From an uncultured Oxalobacteraceae bacterium (lineage in GTDB: Bacteria > Pseudomonadota > Gammaproteobacteria > Burkholderiales > Burkholderiaceae_D): DNA of 45,415 bases. Position 1 is the stretch's first letter. The number at the start of each line of letters is the position of its first letter. This document shows, one piece after another, positions 17,767 to 26,081 of this stretch. A program made the translations under genes and the position numbers. Under the pieces are notes generated by a model that was not told where the DNA came from, did no database searches, and saw nothing but the letters and a program-made list of their open reading frames with translations. Location of the stretch: contig CAITOF010000062.1 of NCBI GenBank assembly GCA_903893945.1, forward strand, positions 1 to 45,415. Direction: 5' to 3'.

Positions 17767-19653
17767 CTATTTGATATCACCCCGCAGGGCCCGAACCTTT
17801 TCGTATAGCAACTCTGGATTAGCCAGTGCCGACGATACCGGATCGCCGACTATTAATTCCAGACGGGAAAATAATCCACGACGAAATGCTCTTGAAAACG
17901 GATTTTCAGCGCTTCGGCTGTAGATACTGCCCCAAAGGCCGCGCAGCGCCATCGGGATGACCGGGACGGGACTGCGCTCAATTATTTTTTGCACCCCGTT
18001 CTTGAAATGGTTCATCTCGCCGTGTTGCGTCAGTTGTCCCTCGGGGAAAATGCAAACCAGCTCCCCTTCATGCAACGCCCTGGCAATATCGACAAATGCA
18101 TGCTCCATGACCCACTGATTCTCTTTTGCCGTTGCGATCGGTATCGCCTTGCACGTCTTGAAAAGCCATGAAATCAGCGGAATGTTAAAAATTCGGTGAT
18201 CCATGACAAATCGGATCGGCCGCGGCGAACAGGCGGCTATCACCAGTGCATCAAGATAACTGACGTGGTTACAGACCAGAACGGCAGCACCCGTTTCCGG
18301 AATACGGTCAATATCGATTCCGCGAACCCGATGTATGGTGTGTATAAGCAGCCAGACCAGAAAACGCATCAGAAATTCCGGTACCACGCTGAATATGTAG
18401 ACGGCAACCAGCGCATTCAGACAGGCCGTGACCAGAAACAGTTGCGGTATGTTCAGGCCCAGATTGATCAGCACCATGGCTGTCAGCGCAGCGACCACCA
18501 TGAACAGTGCGTTCAGAATGTTCATCCCCGCGATGGTTCTTGATACGTATTTTTTATCACATCGGGTCTGAATCAGTGCAAACAGGGGAACGATGTAAAA
18601 ACCACCGAAAATTCCGATCAGGGCAATGTCGGCCAGCAGGTGCCAGCTGCCGCTGACCTGCACGAACTGTACCAGACCGACGAGTTCGGCCTGGTGGTAG
18701 CGCAAACTCGAAAAATAAAGATCCATGCCAAAAAGACTGAGGCCGATCGACCCGAAGGGAACCAGGCCGATCTCGACTTTATGACCGGACAGGCGCTCGC
18801 AAAGCAGCGAACCGATCCCGACACCGACCGAAAAAACAGCAAGCAGCAACACAAAGACGCTATTGTCACCGTGCAGATAGTCTTTGGCATATTGCGGGAA
18901 CTGGGCCAGCACGATGGCGCCATAAAACCAGAACCATGAATTGCCCAGCACCGATAAAAATACCGTCCGGTTCTGGCTTGAGAAACGGATGTTGCGAACC
19001 GTCTCGGTAAAAGGATTCCAGTTTATTTTCAGGTCCGGCACGGGTGCCGGAGAAAACGGTATTTTCCAGCTGACGGCCGCACCCAGGACGGCCAGACCTA
19101 TCGTGCCCGCGGCCACCAGATGAATACCCCACGGTTGATGAACCACCAGCATGGCGCCAATGATCTGACCCAGCAGGATGCCGACAAAGGTGCCCATCTC
19201 GACAATGCCGTTACCCCCGACCAGTTCGTCTGTCTTTAAATGCTGCGGCAGGTATGCGTACTTCATGGGACCAAACAGGGTCGAATGCAGTCCCATGCCC
19301 GCCACCGCGGCGATTAACAGCCACAGGTTATGGGTGAACCATCCAAAGGCGGCAACGCCCATGATAAAAATCTCGAGCAGCTTGACCGCGCGCGCCAGAT
19401 TGCCTTTTTCAACTTTGTCGGCGATTTGACCGGCACTTGCCGAAAACAGCACAAACGGCAAGATGAACAGCCCCGGAATCAGGTTGTTCAGCAAACCCAC
19501 TTTCATCGTTGTCCAGTTTAACGCGTCGTAGGTAAGGATGGTGATCAAGGCGGTCTTGAACACGTTGTCATTCAATGCGCCGAAAAACTGCACCCAGAAG
19601 AATGGCGCAAAGCGACGCTCGGCAAGCAGGGAAAATTGACTTTTTGGCTTCAT
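17767..19653 (-). CDS. Fused MFS transporter / 1-acylglycerol-phosphate acyltransferase (LplT-PlsC type)
   Basis: An MFS half of about 400 residues begins FAPFFWVQFFGALNDNVFK and has twelve helices. It is joined to a PlsC-type acyltransferase of about 200 residues with the catalytic H-X4-D motif in NHVSYLDAL and the substrate-binding FPEGQLT. The known family combines lysophospholipid flipping and re-acylation, like LplT plus Aas in E. coli, though no acyl-ACP synthetase domain is attached here. I chose the ATG at 19653 (628 aa) because the family starts just before the ERRFAPFF segment. A GTG at 19722 would add 23 atypical residues; neither start has a good ribosome site. It is 89 bp upstream of the RND operon on the same strand and could share its transcript. 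Confidence 0.9.
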   Translation of the reverse strand: MKPKSQFSLLAERRFAPFFWVQFFGALNDNVFKTALITILTYDALNWTTMKVGLLNNLIPGLFILPFVLFSASAGQIADKVEKGNLARAVKLLEIFIMGVAAFGWFTHNLWLLIAAVAGMGLHSTLFGPMKYAYLPQHLKTDELVGGNGIVEMGTFVGILLGQIIGAMLVVHQPWGIHLVAAGTIGLAVLGAAVSWKIPFSPAPVPDLKINWNPFTETVRNIRFSSQNRTVFLSVLGNSWFWFYGAIVLAQFPQYAKDYLHGDNSVFVLLLAVFSVGVGIGSLLCERLSGHKVEIGLVPFGSIGLSLFGMDLYFSSLRYHQAELVGLVQFVQVSGSWHLLADIALIGIFGGFYIVPLFALIQTRCDKKYVSRTIAGMNILNALFMVVAALTAMVLINLGLNIPQLFLVTACLNALVAVYIFSVVPEFLMRFLVWLLIHTIHRVRGIDIDRIPETGAAVLVCNHVSYLDALVIAACSPRPIRFVMDHRIFNIPLISWLFKTCKAIPIATAKENQWVMEHAFVDIARALHEGELVCIFPEGQLTQHGEMNHFKNGVQKIIERSPVPVIPMALRGLWGSIYSRSAENPFSRAFRRGLFSRLELIVGDPVSSALANPELLYEKVRALRGDIK

Positions 19654-19821
19654 ATTAAAATGGCAATCTGGACAATCCGGCGAATATACCCCAACATCCT
19701 GAAAACTTTGGTTGTATTTCACCCGTCTGGACAGTTATTTTTAAATATATTACAAGAAACTGCCTGAACCTGCTTTTGACGATGAAAATCAATTTACCTC
19801 GTCCCAGCCCGGTCCTCACGC

Positions 19822-19827
19822 TATAAT
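19822..19827 (+). promoter_or_regulatory. -10 box (TATAAT) upstream of the FKBP gene
   Basis: A perfect TATAAT lies 43 bp before the start codon. The -35 region at the expected distance (TCGTCC) is poor; TTTACC lies too far upstream. Sequence match only. Confidence 0.45.
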
Positions 19828-19869
19828 CCCACTTCGATTCACGATTAATTCATTCAACCCTATTCCGCC

Positions 19870-20355
19870 ATGACCATCCCATCCAAACAATTTTACGTGC
19901 TGGCCTTATCGCTACTGCTGACCTGCTCTACCGGCCTGACACAGACCCCGTCCGATGCCAGCGCCGTTGCCGCACCTGACACGGTTACCGTCGCAACGGC
20001 ACCGGCAAAAATCACCACCTTAATCAAAATCGATGACACGATCGGCACTGGCACTGAAGCAACCCCTGGCTCCTATCTCGATGTGCATTACACAGGCTGG
20101 CTCTATGATCCGAAGGCAGCGAACCGGCATGGTGCCCAATTCGACAGTTCGCGCGACAGCGGTCGCCCCCTGACTTTTCAGCTTGATGCACGATCCGTGA
20201 TTCGCGGTTGGGATCTGGGAATCCGTGGCATGAAAGTCGGCGGCAAACGCACGCTGATCATTCCGGGCTATCTTGCTTACGGACCCAAAGGCAGCAACTC
20301 AATCCCGCCAAATTCTACGTTAATCTTTGATGTTGAGTTAATGGATGCCAGATAA
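19870..20355 (+). CDS. Periplasmic FKBP-type peptidyl-prolyl cis-trans isomerase
   Basis: The 161-aa protein has an N-terminal signal peptide (LALSLLLTCSTGLTQT) followed by a single FKBP domain from about residue 50. The domain shows YLDVHYTGWLYD, the active-site FDSSRD, the VIRGWDLGIRGMKVGGKR loop and YGPKGSNSIPPNSTLIFDVEL, all typical of bacterial FkpA/Mip-like domains without the dimerisation arm. It should assist proline isomerisation in exported proteins. It stands alone, divergent from the MFS-PlsC gene and convergent with cheV, with a terminator immediately after its stop. Confidence 0.95.
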   Translation: MTIPSKQFYVLALSLLLTCSTGLTQTPSDASAVAAPDTVTVATAPAKITTLIKIDDTIGTGTEATPGSYLDVHYTGWLYDPKAANRHGAQFDSSRDSGRPLTFQLDARSVIRGWDLGIRGMKVGGKRTLIIPGYLAYGPKGSNSIPPNSTLIFDVELMDAR

Positions 20356-20357
20356 AA

Positions 20358-20383
20358 AATCGGGTCAACACGTTGACCCGATT
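20358..20383. terminator. Terminator hairpin between the FKBP gene and cheV
   Basis: AATCGGGTCAA (20358-20368) pairs perfectly with TTGACCCGATT (20373-20383) around a CACG loop. The A-run on its left is a U-tract for the leftward cheV transcript; the right side is only mildly T-rich. It probably serves both converging genes. Confidence 0.85.
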
Positions 20384-20401
20384 CTCTGTTCAAAGCTGGA
20401 T

Positions 20402-21373
20402 TCAGCTCGCCTTTATTCTTGAATCTGACAGCACTCGCCGTATGGTTGCCGCCAGTTCTTCTGCCACAAATTTGGCGACATAAGCATCGGCGCCGACGTT
20501 TTTTACGTGCTCTTCATTGGTCGAACCCGTCAGCGACGAATGGATGATAACCGGTATATTCTGGAAGCGCGTATCGTGCTTGATTTTTCGGGTCAGCGTA
20601 AAACCATCCATTTCCGGCATTTCCAGATCGGTAAGAATCAGCGCGACCTTCTCATGGATGGACTTGCCCTGTGCTTCAGTTTCATTAAATAGCGCCTGCA
20701 GTTTTTCCCAACATTCTTTACCGGTCTTGGTCATGATAAACGGCGCGCCCATGGCAGTCAGGCCACGTTCGATCAAGGTACGTGCCATATGGGAATCGTC
20801 GGCTGCAAGGATAATCGTACCCGGCGGCAGCAGTAATTTCGGCCCCACCGTTTTTGCATCAATTTCGGGTTCTTCAGGCTGGATGGAACGCAATATCTGC
20901 TCCACATCGAGTACCTGGGCCAGACGTGTATTGGCGATATCACCGTCCAAGCGCGCAATGCTCGTGACCATGCCGGCCACTGAACTCGATTCGGCCGACA
21001 GAACCTGCCCCCAGTCCAACCTGACAATTTCCTCAACAGATTCCACCGCAAAACCCTGCGTCGAACGCGCATATTCAGTCACCAGTAAAATATTCAGGCC
21101 GGTACTGGGTACACATCCGACCACGGAGGGCAGATCGATAACCGGAATAATCTGGCCACGCAGGTTCACCACACCCAGCATATTCTCGACAGCACCAGCC
21201 ACTTCGGTAATACTTGGCATGGCGACAATCTCGCGGACTTTAAATACATTAATTCCAAACAATTCAGAATGCGACGTCTGTTTTGCAATTCCCAGACGAA
21301 ACAGGAGAAGTTCAAATTTGTTCGATGCGGTCAGATTGGTGCGTTCATCAATTTCTTGTTGAATTGAACTCAT
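20402..21373 (-). CDS. cheV: Chemotaxis protein CheV (CheW domain plus receiver domain)
   Basis: The 323-aa protein has an N-terminal CheW-like coupling domain (about 20-165), with FGINVFKVREIV and MLGVVNLRGQIIPVIDL. A C-terminal receiver domain (about 185-315) carries the acidic pair Asp192-Asp193, phospho-acceptor Asp249 in LILTDLEMPEMDG and a lysine in DAYVAKF. CheV couples chemoreceptors to CheA, and its phosphorylation tunes adaptation. No other chemotaxis gene is in the window, so it acts at a distance from its partners. A TATAAT at 21478-21473 could be its -10 box. Confidence 0.96.
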   Translation of the reverse strand: MSSIQQEIDERTNLTASNKFELLLFRLGIAKQTSHSELFGINVFKVREIVAMPSITEVAGAVENMLGVVNLRGQIIPVIDLPSVVGCVPSTGLNILLVTEYARSTQGFAVESVEEIVRLDWGQVLSAESSSVAGMVTSIARLDGDIANTRLAQVLDVEQILRSIQPEEPEIDAKTVGPKLLLPPGTIILAADDSHMARTLIERGLTAMGAPFIMTKTGKECWEKLQALFNETEAQGKSIHEKVALILTDLEMPEMDGFTLTRKIKHDTRFQNIPVIIHSSLTGSTNEEHVKNVGADAYVAKFVAEELAATIRRVLSDSRIKAS

Positions 21374-21532
21374 GTTTCCTCCATTGGGTCGCCTTGACGG
21401 CGAATTTATTCACATTATTTCATCAAATTCATTAGCAGAATGACTTCAGCATCGTGCAATGCCTGTGCTTTGATTATAGTGATGAATTCAAAACAGGCTA
21501 GTACTTCTTTAAGTTTTAAAAATGTCAATAAC

Positions 21533-22903
21533 TTACTTTATTACCCGGTAACAGGGCACATAGGATTTCCCTGGCAGTTTCATGCGCTGTTGCTGCACAA
21601 ACGATGTCAATAATGCATCGATAGATTCCATCAACCCTTTTTCGCCGGATAATTCAAACAGTCCGTATTGTTCGATAGAGAGTATCCCGGCCGCTTTGAC
21701 GTTGCCGGCCACGATACCCGAAAAGGCGCGGCGCAAATTGGCCGCCAACAGGTAATCCTCTTGATTTTTATGCAACTGCAGTAACTTCATATTTTGGTGG
21801 GTCGGCAGAAACGGTTGCTGAAATTCGCCGGGAATTTTCAAAGACCAGTTAAAGTAATACGCATCCGAGGTCGATTTTCTGAAGGCACGAACCTCACTGA
21901 TGCCTTTGGTGATCTGCTGCGCGACCGATTCCGGGTTATCAATGATGATCTGGTACCGGGTTTGCGCCCTCGGGCCCAGAGTCGCACCGATAAATTGGTC
22001 GATTTGCTGGAAATAGTCGGCTGCCGTTGCCGGGCCGGTAAATACCAGTGGAAACGGTATATCGGCATTATCAGGATGCAGCAAAATGCCCAAAATATAC
22101 AGAATTTCTTCAGCGGTACCTGCCCCACCGGGAAAAACGATAACGCCATGTCCCAATCGGACGAACGCCTCCAGACGCTTTTCGATATCCGGCAGGATCA
22201 CCAGTTCATTGACAATCGCATTGGGCGCCTCCGCGGCAATAATGCCCGGTTCGGTCACCCCCAGATAGAGTCCGTTGCTGATGCGCTGTTTGGCATGTCC
22301 GATTGCAGCGCCTTTCATGGGGCCTTTCATCGCACCCGGACCGCAACCGGTACAGATGTTGATACCACGCAGACCCAACTGATAGCCCACATGTTTGGTG
22401 TAGTCATACTCGCCGCCGGAGATCGAATGTCCCCCCCAGCAAACGGCCAGATTGGGATTGACCAGAGGGTGCAACAGATTTGCATTGCGCAGTATATGGA
22501 ACACGGCGTCAGAGATGCCGCTGGTGGAGGTCAGATCAAAATTCGGATTACCTTCAATTTCGCTGTTCAGAAACAGGATATCCCGAACCACAGCACATAC
22601 ATGCTCCTGCAACCCTTTGATCATGACACCATCAACAAACGCACTGGCCGGTGCGTTCTTGATGTCAAGCTTGATACCTCGTTCGCGATGTATGATGCTG
22701 ATGGAAAAATCAGGGTAACGATCCAGCAGCTCCTTGCCATCATCCAGGGCGTTTCCACTGTTGAGTACCGCCAGCGTGCAATGCCTGAAGACGGTATACA
22801 GGCCACCGTGACTGGTGTCGAGCAGCTTGCTGACTTCGACTTTGGAAAGAACATCGAGCCGGCCTTCGGGGGAAATCTGCGTGTCTAATACCGGGTAGCT
22901 CAA
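21533..22903 (-). CDS. ppnN: Nucleotide 5'-monophosphate nucleosidase PpnN (YgdH/LOG family)
   Basis: The 456-aa length matches E. coli PpnN (454 aa). An N-terminal extension of about 140 residues precedes the LOG-type Rossmann core. The core has CWGGHSISGGEY, the nucleotide-binding TGCGPGAMKGPMKGA and the catalytic PGGAGTAEEILYILG. A C-terminal helical domain follows. The enzyme hydrolyses purine and pyrimidine monophosphates to base and ribose-5-phosphate and is activated by (p)ppGpp in E. coli; that regulation is known for the family, not shown here. It is a single gene, preceded by an unusual nested inverted repeat at 22924-22977. Confidence 0.95.
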   Translation of the reverse strand: MSYPVLDTQISPEGRLDVLSKVEVSKLLDTSHGGLYTVFRHCTLAVLNSGNALDDGKELLDRYPDFSISIIHRERGIKLDIKNAPASAFVDGVMIKGLQEHVCAVVRDILFLNSEIEGNPNFDLTSTSGISDAVFHILRNANLLHPLVNPNLAVCWGGHSISGGEYDYTKHVGYQLGLRGINICTGCGPGAMKGPMKGAAIGHAKQRISNGLYLGVTEPGIIAAEAPNAIVNELVILPDIEKRLEAFVRLGHGVIVFPGGAGTAEEILYILGILLHPDNADIPFPLVFTGPATAADYFQQIDQFIGATLGPRAQTRYQIIIDNPESVAQQITKGISEVRAFRKSTSDAYYFNWSLKIPGEFQQPFLPTHQNMKLLQLHKNQEDYLLAANLRRAFSGIVAGNVKAAGILSIEQYGLFELSGEKGLMESIDALLTSFVQQQRMKLPGKSYVPCYRVIK

Positions 22904-22923
22904 AATAGCCTCGTGTGTGGATG

Positions 22924-22977
22924 TTGATTTTGGTAAAACTGCCCAAGTTGCAGTTTAATTCAATTTTACCAAATCAA
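22924..22977. repeat. Nested inverted repeat at the TauE/SafE gene stop and upstream of ppnN
   Basis: TTGATTTTGGTAAAA (22924-22938) matches the reverse complement of TTTTACCAAATCAA (22964-22977) except for one extra T. Within it AAACTGC (22936-22942) pairs with GCAGTTT (22950-22956). The dyad covers the last codons and stop of the upstream gene and lies about 20 bp before ppnN. It may act as a terminator-like stem, an operator, or a palindromic mobile remnant. It lacks a U-tract typical of an intrinsic terminator. Confidence 0.6.
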
Positions 22978-23717
22978 CACCACCAACCCGCGTTGTGCAG
23001 TTCATGGGGCATGAATAAACCGAGACAGCCGAGCAGAATCAGACAACCGGCAGCGCTGATCATCAGCCAGAACGGTGGTTTGGACACACCGAAGCGTTGG
23101 GTAACGCCCTGAGTAAGCAGCAGATAAGGCATGGTTCCCAGCCCGAAACAGGCCATTGCCAGAGCGCCACCCCATGGCGTTCCACTGATCAGGGCGATTG
23201 GCAACACCCCATAGACCAGTCCGCAGGGCAAACAACCCCACAGTACGCCACGGGCAAAAGGGGCTGACGGCAGATTCAGACTGGAAAACATCGCAGCGAT
23301 CCGGGAAAACCCCGAGGTGTTGACGTAACGGCCGATCCGGCCCAGCAGCCGGGGCTGATAACCCAGGCAGCGCAGACCCAGGTAAATCAGGCTGATATTG
23401 CCAATAAAGAAAAGCACGGTCTGTATCGGCAACACGGGTTTTAACAGGAGCCCGGCGGCGCCCAGCGAACCCACGACCGAACCGGCCACCGCATAGGTAA
23501 ACAGGCGACCCAGGTGCAACTGAATAATGCCCGGCCAGCCCATCTGTGACTCATTCTTGGGACGGTCGTTGTCGAGTTCACGGATTGGAATAACTCTGGC
23601 TGAAGCGGCGCTTTTATGTCGCGCCAGGATGGACGCAATGCCGCCGCACATTCCCACGCAATGCCCGCCTCCCGCCACGCCGGCTAACAATGCGGTCAGA
23701 AGTAATGAAAAATTCAT
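22974..23717 (-). CDS. TauE/SafE (UreH-like) integral membrane protein of the cbb3 cluster
   Basis: The 247-aa protein has about six membrane helices. It begins TALLAGVAGGGHCVGMCGGI, the Cys-containing motif of the UreH/TauE-like family that accompanies cbb3 oxidase genes in many proteobacteria. A second CLPCGLVYGVL motif starts the second half. Members are proposed to handle metals, particularly copper, or small anions; the H-C-X3-C pair would suit metal binding. The family name should not be read as proven sulfite export. It follows the 83-aa membrane protein by 16 bp and is the last gene of the cco run. Confidence 0.85.
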   Translation of the reverse strand: MNFSLLLTALLAGVAGGGHCVGMCGGIASILARHKSAASARVIPIRELDNDRPKNESQMGWPGIIQLHLGRLFTYAVAGSVVGSLGAAGLLLKPVLPIQTVLFFIGNISLIYLGLRCLGYQPRLLGRIGRYVNTSGFSRIAAMFSSLNLPSAPFARGVLWGCLPCGLVYGVLPIALISGTPWGGALAMACFGLGTMPYLLLTQGVTQRFGVSKPPFWLMISAAGCLILLGCLGLFMPHELHNAGWWC

Positions 23718-23733
23718 GGCAAAACCGGGCGTA

Positions 23734-23985
23734 TCAGCGTGGTTTGATCAGCAATATGACCGTGATGGTACTGGCAATGCAACCAAGCACCCAGAACAGC
23801 AGAAAACCGATCGTGTAACCTGCCTGAGAACTCAGGTTGAATTTTTCGCCAAAAATAATTAAATCCAGCGGATCAATCAGGCTGAATAATACGCCGCAAC
23901 TGACACAGGACATTAAAAAAGCGGGCCATAAAATGGTCATCACTATCCGGCCCGGTTTAATTACTGGTTGGGTTTCAAATTCCAA
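23734..23985 (-). CDS. Small two-helix membrane protein in the cbb3 cluster, TTG start
   Basis: This 83-aa product has two hydrophobic segments (about 14-36 and 54-80) joined by a short polar loop, with a Cys pair in MSCVSCGVLF. The start codon appears to be TTG at 23985, supported by GAGGAG seven bases upstream. The next in-frame ATG, at residue 16, would cut into the first helix. I do not recognise a named family. Its place between fixH (92-bp gap) and the TauE/SafE gene (16-bp gap) suggests a role in oxidase assembly or copper handling, but that is context only. The commoner cluster members ccoS and ccoI are not present here. Confidence 0.7.
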   Translation of the reverse strand: MEFETQPVIKPGRIVMTILWPAFLMSCVSCGVLFSLIDPLDLIIFGEKFNLSSQAGYTIGFLLFWVLGCIASTITVILLIKPR

Positions 23986-24077
23986 AACAGGTCTCCTCGT
24001 TGCATGTTACAGGTATTGACACATACTATCCCAATCCTGCATAAAAACCCAAGTGGTGAGGCAGTTTTGTGTCTTTT

Positions 24078-24593
24078 CTAATTGTTGGCTGCCCTGATTT
24101 TCAGCTCCGTGCGCAAAGGATTATGCCAGTCGCTGGTCAGGCGCCAGTTGTTTCCTTCCAGTTTTATATGCAGCAGCGGTGAATTCAAACTCGACAATTT
24201 ACCCTGATAGACGCCAGGCGTTGTCATCAGCAGGGGCAGCCGATGCGTCGTTTCAACCAGCTGACTTTCATTGGAAGCGGCCACACTCAGCAGGATGGTG
24301 TCGGACAATCGGCCGTTACCCTGCATCGTCAGCCTGATCTGGCCATCGGGTTGCAGATTCAGACTGGCTTGCAGGTTCAACCTTCTTGCCTCGGCGTCGC
24401 GCATCAGGTCGGTGTTGATCATCAGGCCCTGCTTGTAATAGTCTTCGGTGACAACTTTATCGGCCCCTGAAAACGCCAGATAGCCACTGAACAAACTTGC
24501 GCAAACCACACTGAACGGACCGCCCAGCACCAGCAACAGCCAGGGTTCTTTTTTCCAGTCATCACGCTTCTGTAACGAGGGTAGTGTACTCAT
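24078..24593 (-). CDS. ccoH: FixH/CcoH family cbb3 oxidase assembly protein
   Basis: The 171-aa protein has one N-terminal membrane helix (WLLLVLGGPFSVVCASLFSG) followed by a periplasmic beta-rich domain. A family-typical segment, VTEDYYKQGLMINTD, follows the helix. FixH/CcoH is needed for stable assembly of cbb3 cytochrome oxidase. It is directly downstream of ccoG (18-bp gap) in the standard G-H order. The C-terminus ends in a basic, beta-type tail, as expected. Confidence 0.9.
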   Translation of the reverse strand: MSTLPSLQKRDDWKKEPWLLLVLGGPFSVVCASLFSGYLAFSGADKVVTEDYYKQGLMINTDLMRDAEARRLNLQASLNLQPDGQIRLTMQGNGRLSDTILLSVAASNESQLVETTHRLPLLMTTPGVYQGKLSSLNSPLLHIKLEGNNWRLTSDWHNPLRTELKIRAANN

Positions 24594-24611
24594 TTTATTC
24601 TCTCTTCAGGT

Positions 24612-26078
24612 TCAGTGCGGCACCAAAAACACGGCCTTTTCATTGACAACAATTTGCGGGTCATTTTTATTTCGAATGGTAAAACGAATCTTGTTTGAGC
24701 CCGCTTCCGCACTTCCGACCGGGATTTCCACCCGAACCGGGACTGCGCGATCAGTTGCTCCGGCAATTTCCACCACGTTGTCATTGGAAATTTTAATACC
24801 GGGAATACCTGACACGTCGATCGTATACGAATTCAGCTGTTCCTCGGCATTCATGATCTGCAATTTGTAAACATTATCAATAAAACCGGTTTCCGTGACC
24901 CGGGGCATACCCCGGTCGCGGATGATGTTGACTTTCAAAGGGACCCGATGCAGCAGGACAGTCGCCGTAACGATGATGATAGTCCATAACAGCGCGGTAT
25001 ATATCAACGTGCGCGGGCGGAACACCCGCTTCCACATCTGCTCCCTGGTGTAGCCGTTTTCCATTGCGTGTTCGGTGGTGTAACCGATCAGGCCGGGTTC
25101 ATAGCCCATTCTGTCCATGATGTCGTTACAGCCATCAATACAGGCTGTGCAACCGGTACACTCATATTGCAATCCGTCACGGATATCGATTCCTGTCGGA
25201 CAGACCTGCACGCATATGCCGCAATCGATACAGGCACCCAATCCTGCTTCCTTGTAGTCTATGTTCTTGCTTCTGGAACCGCGCGGCTCGCCGCGTGCAG
25301 CATTATAGGTTACCGTCAACGTGTCTTTATCAAACATCGCACTCTGAAACCGTGCGTAGGGACACATGTATTTACAGACCTGCTCGCGCATCCAGCCTGC
25401 GTTGCCGTAAGTGGCAAAACCGTAAAAAAATATCCAGAAAGTTTCCCAGGGGCCCAGGGTCCATACCAGGACTTCACCCAGTAAATGATGTATCGGTGTA
25501 AAGTACCCGACAAATGTGAATCCGGTCCACAGACCGATGCCCGCCCACACAGCGTGTTTGGTGAATTTCAGCGACAGTTTGCGCAGCGTGACCGGACCGG
25601 CGTCCAGACGCATGCGGGCATTCCGGTCACCTTCGACTTTACGTTCGACCCACATAAAAATTTCGGTATACACCGTTTGCGGGCACGCATAGCCGCAGAA
25701 CAATCGGCCGGCGACTGTGGTAAACAGAAACAGGGATAACGCCGATATGACCAGAAGGACAGTCAGGTAAATAAAATCCTGCGGCCAGATGACCAGACCA
25801 AAGATGTAAAATTTGCGTGCGGTCAGGTCAAACAGCACTGCCTGCCTGTCATTCCAGTTCAGCCAGGCGGTGCCATAAAAAATCAACTGCGTAAACCAGA
25901 CCAGCGCCCAGCGCCATTTTGAAAACCATCCGTTTGCAATACGCGGATATATTTTATGATGCTCTTCAAACAGCGCCTGTTCAACATACTGCCGGGAAGA
26001 ATCAGCAATGTCTTTCTTTGTGTACTGCTTTATCGGAACCTGATCCATTGTTGCCTGATTTCCATCCTGATTTTCCAA
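24612..26078 (-). CDS. ccoG: Cytochrome c oxidase accessory protein CcoG (FixG/RdxA)
   Basis: The 488-aa membrane protein has about five helices. It carries the polyferredoxin motifs of the family: CGYACPQTVYTEIFMWVERK, CKYMCPYARFQSAMFD, CIDCGICVQVCPTGIDI and CTGCTACIDGCNDIMDRMGY, enough cysteines for two [4Fe-4S] clusters. A periplasmic Ig-like C-terminal domain (about 370-488) follows the last helix. CcoG is a Cu(II) reductase or redox assembly factor for cbb3 oxidase. It starts three bases after the ccoP stop, so translation is probably coupled. Confidence 0.96.
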   Translation of the reverse strand: MENQDGNQATMDQVPIKQYTKKDIADSSRQYVEQALFEEHHKIYPRIANGWFSKWRWALVWFTQLIFYGTAWLNWNDRQAVLFDLTARKFYIFGLVIWPQDFIYLTVLLVISALSLFLFTTVAGRLFCGYACPQTVYTEIFMWVERKVEGDRNARMRLDAGPVTLRKLSLKFTKHAVWAGIGLWTGFTFVGYFTPIHHLLGEVLVWTLGPWETFWIFFYGFATYGNAGWMREQVCKYMCPYARFQSAMFDKDTLTVTYNAARGEPRGSRSKNIDYKEAGLGACIDCGICVQVCPTGIDIRDGLQYECTGCTACIDGCNDIMDRMGYEPGLIGYTTEHAMENGYTREQMWKRVFRPRTLIYTALLWTIIIVTATVLLHRVPLKVNIIRDRGMPRVTETGFIDNVYKLQIMNAEEQLNSYTIDVSGIPGIKISNDNVVEIAGATDRAVPVRVEIPVGSAEAGSNKIRFTIRNKNDPQIVVNEKAVFLVPH

Positions 26079-26081
26079 CGA

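Noticed and set aside
21794..22888. 364-codon plus-strand reading frame opposite ppnN
   Set aside because: It is the antisense shadow of ppnN; its translation has no recognisable motif while the other strand has full PpnN conservation.
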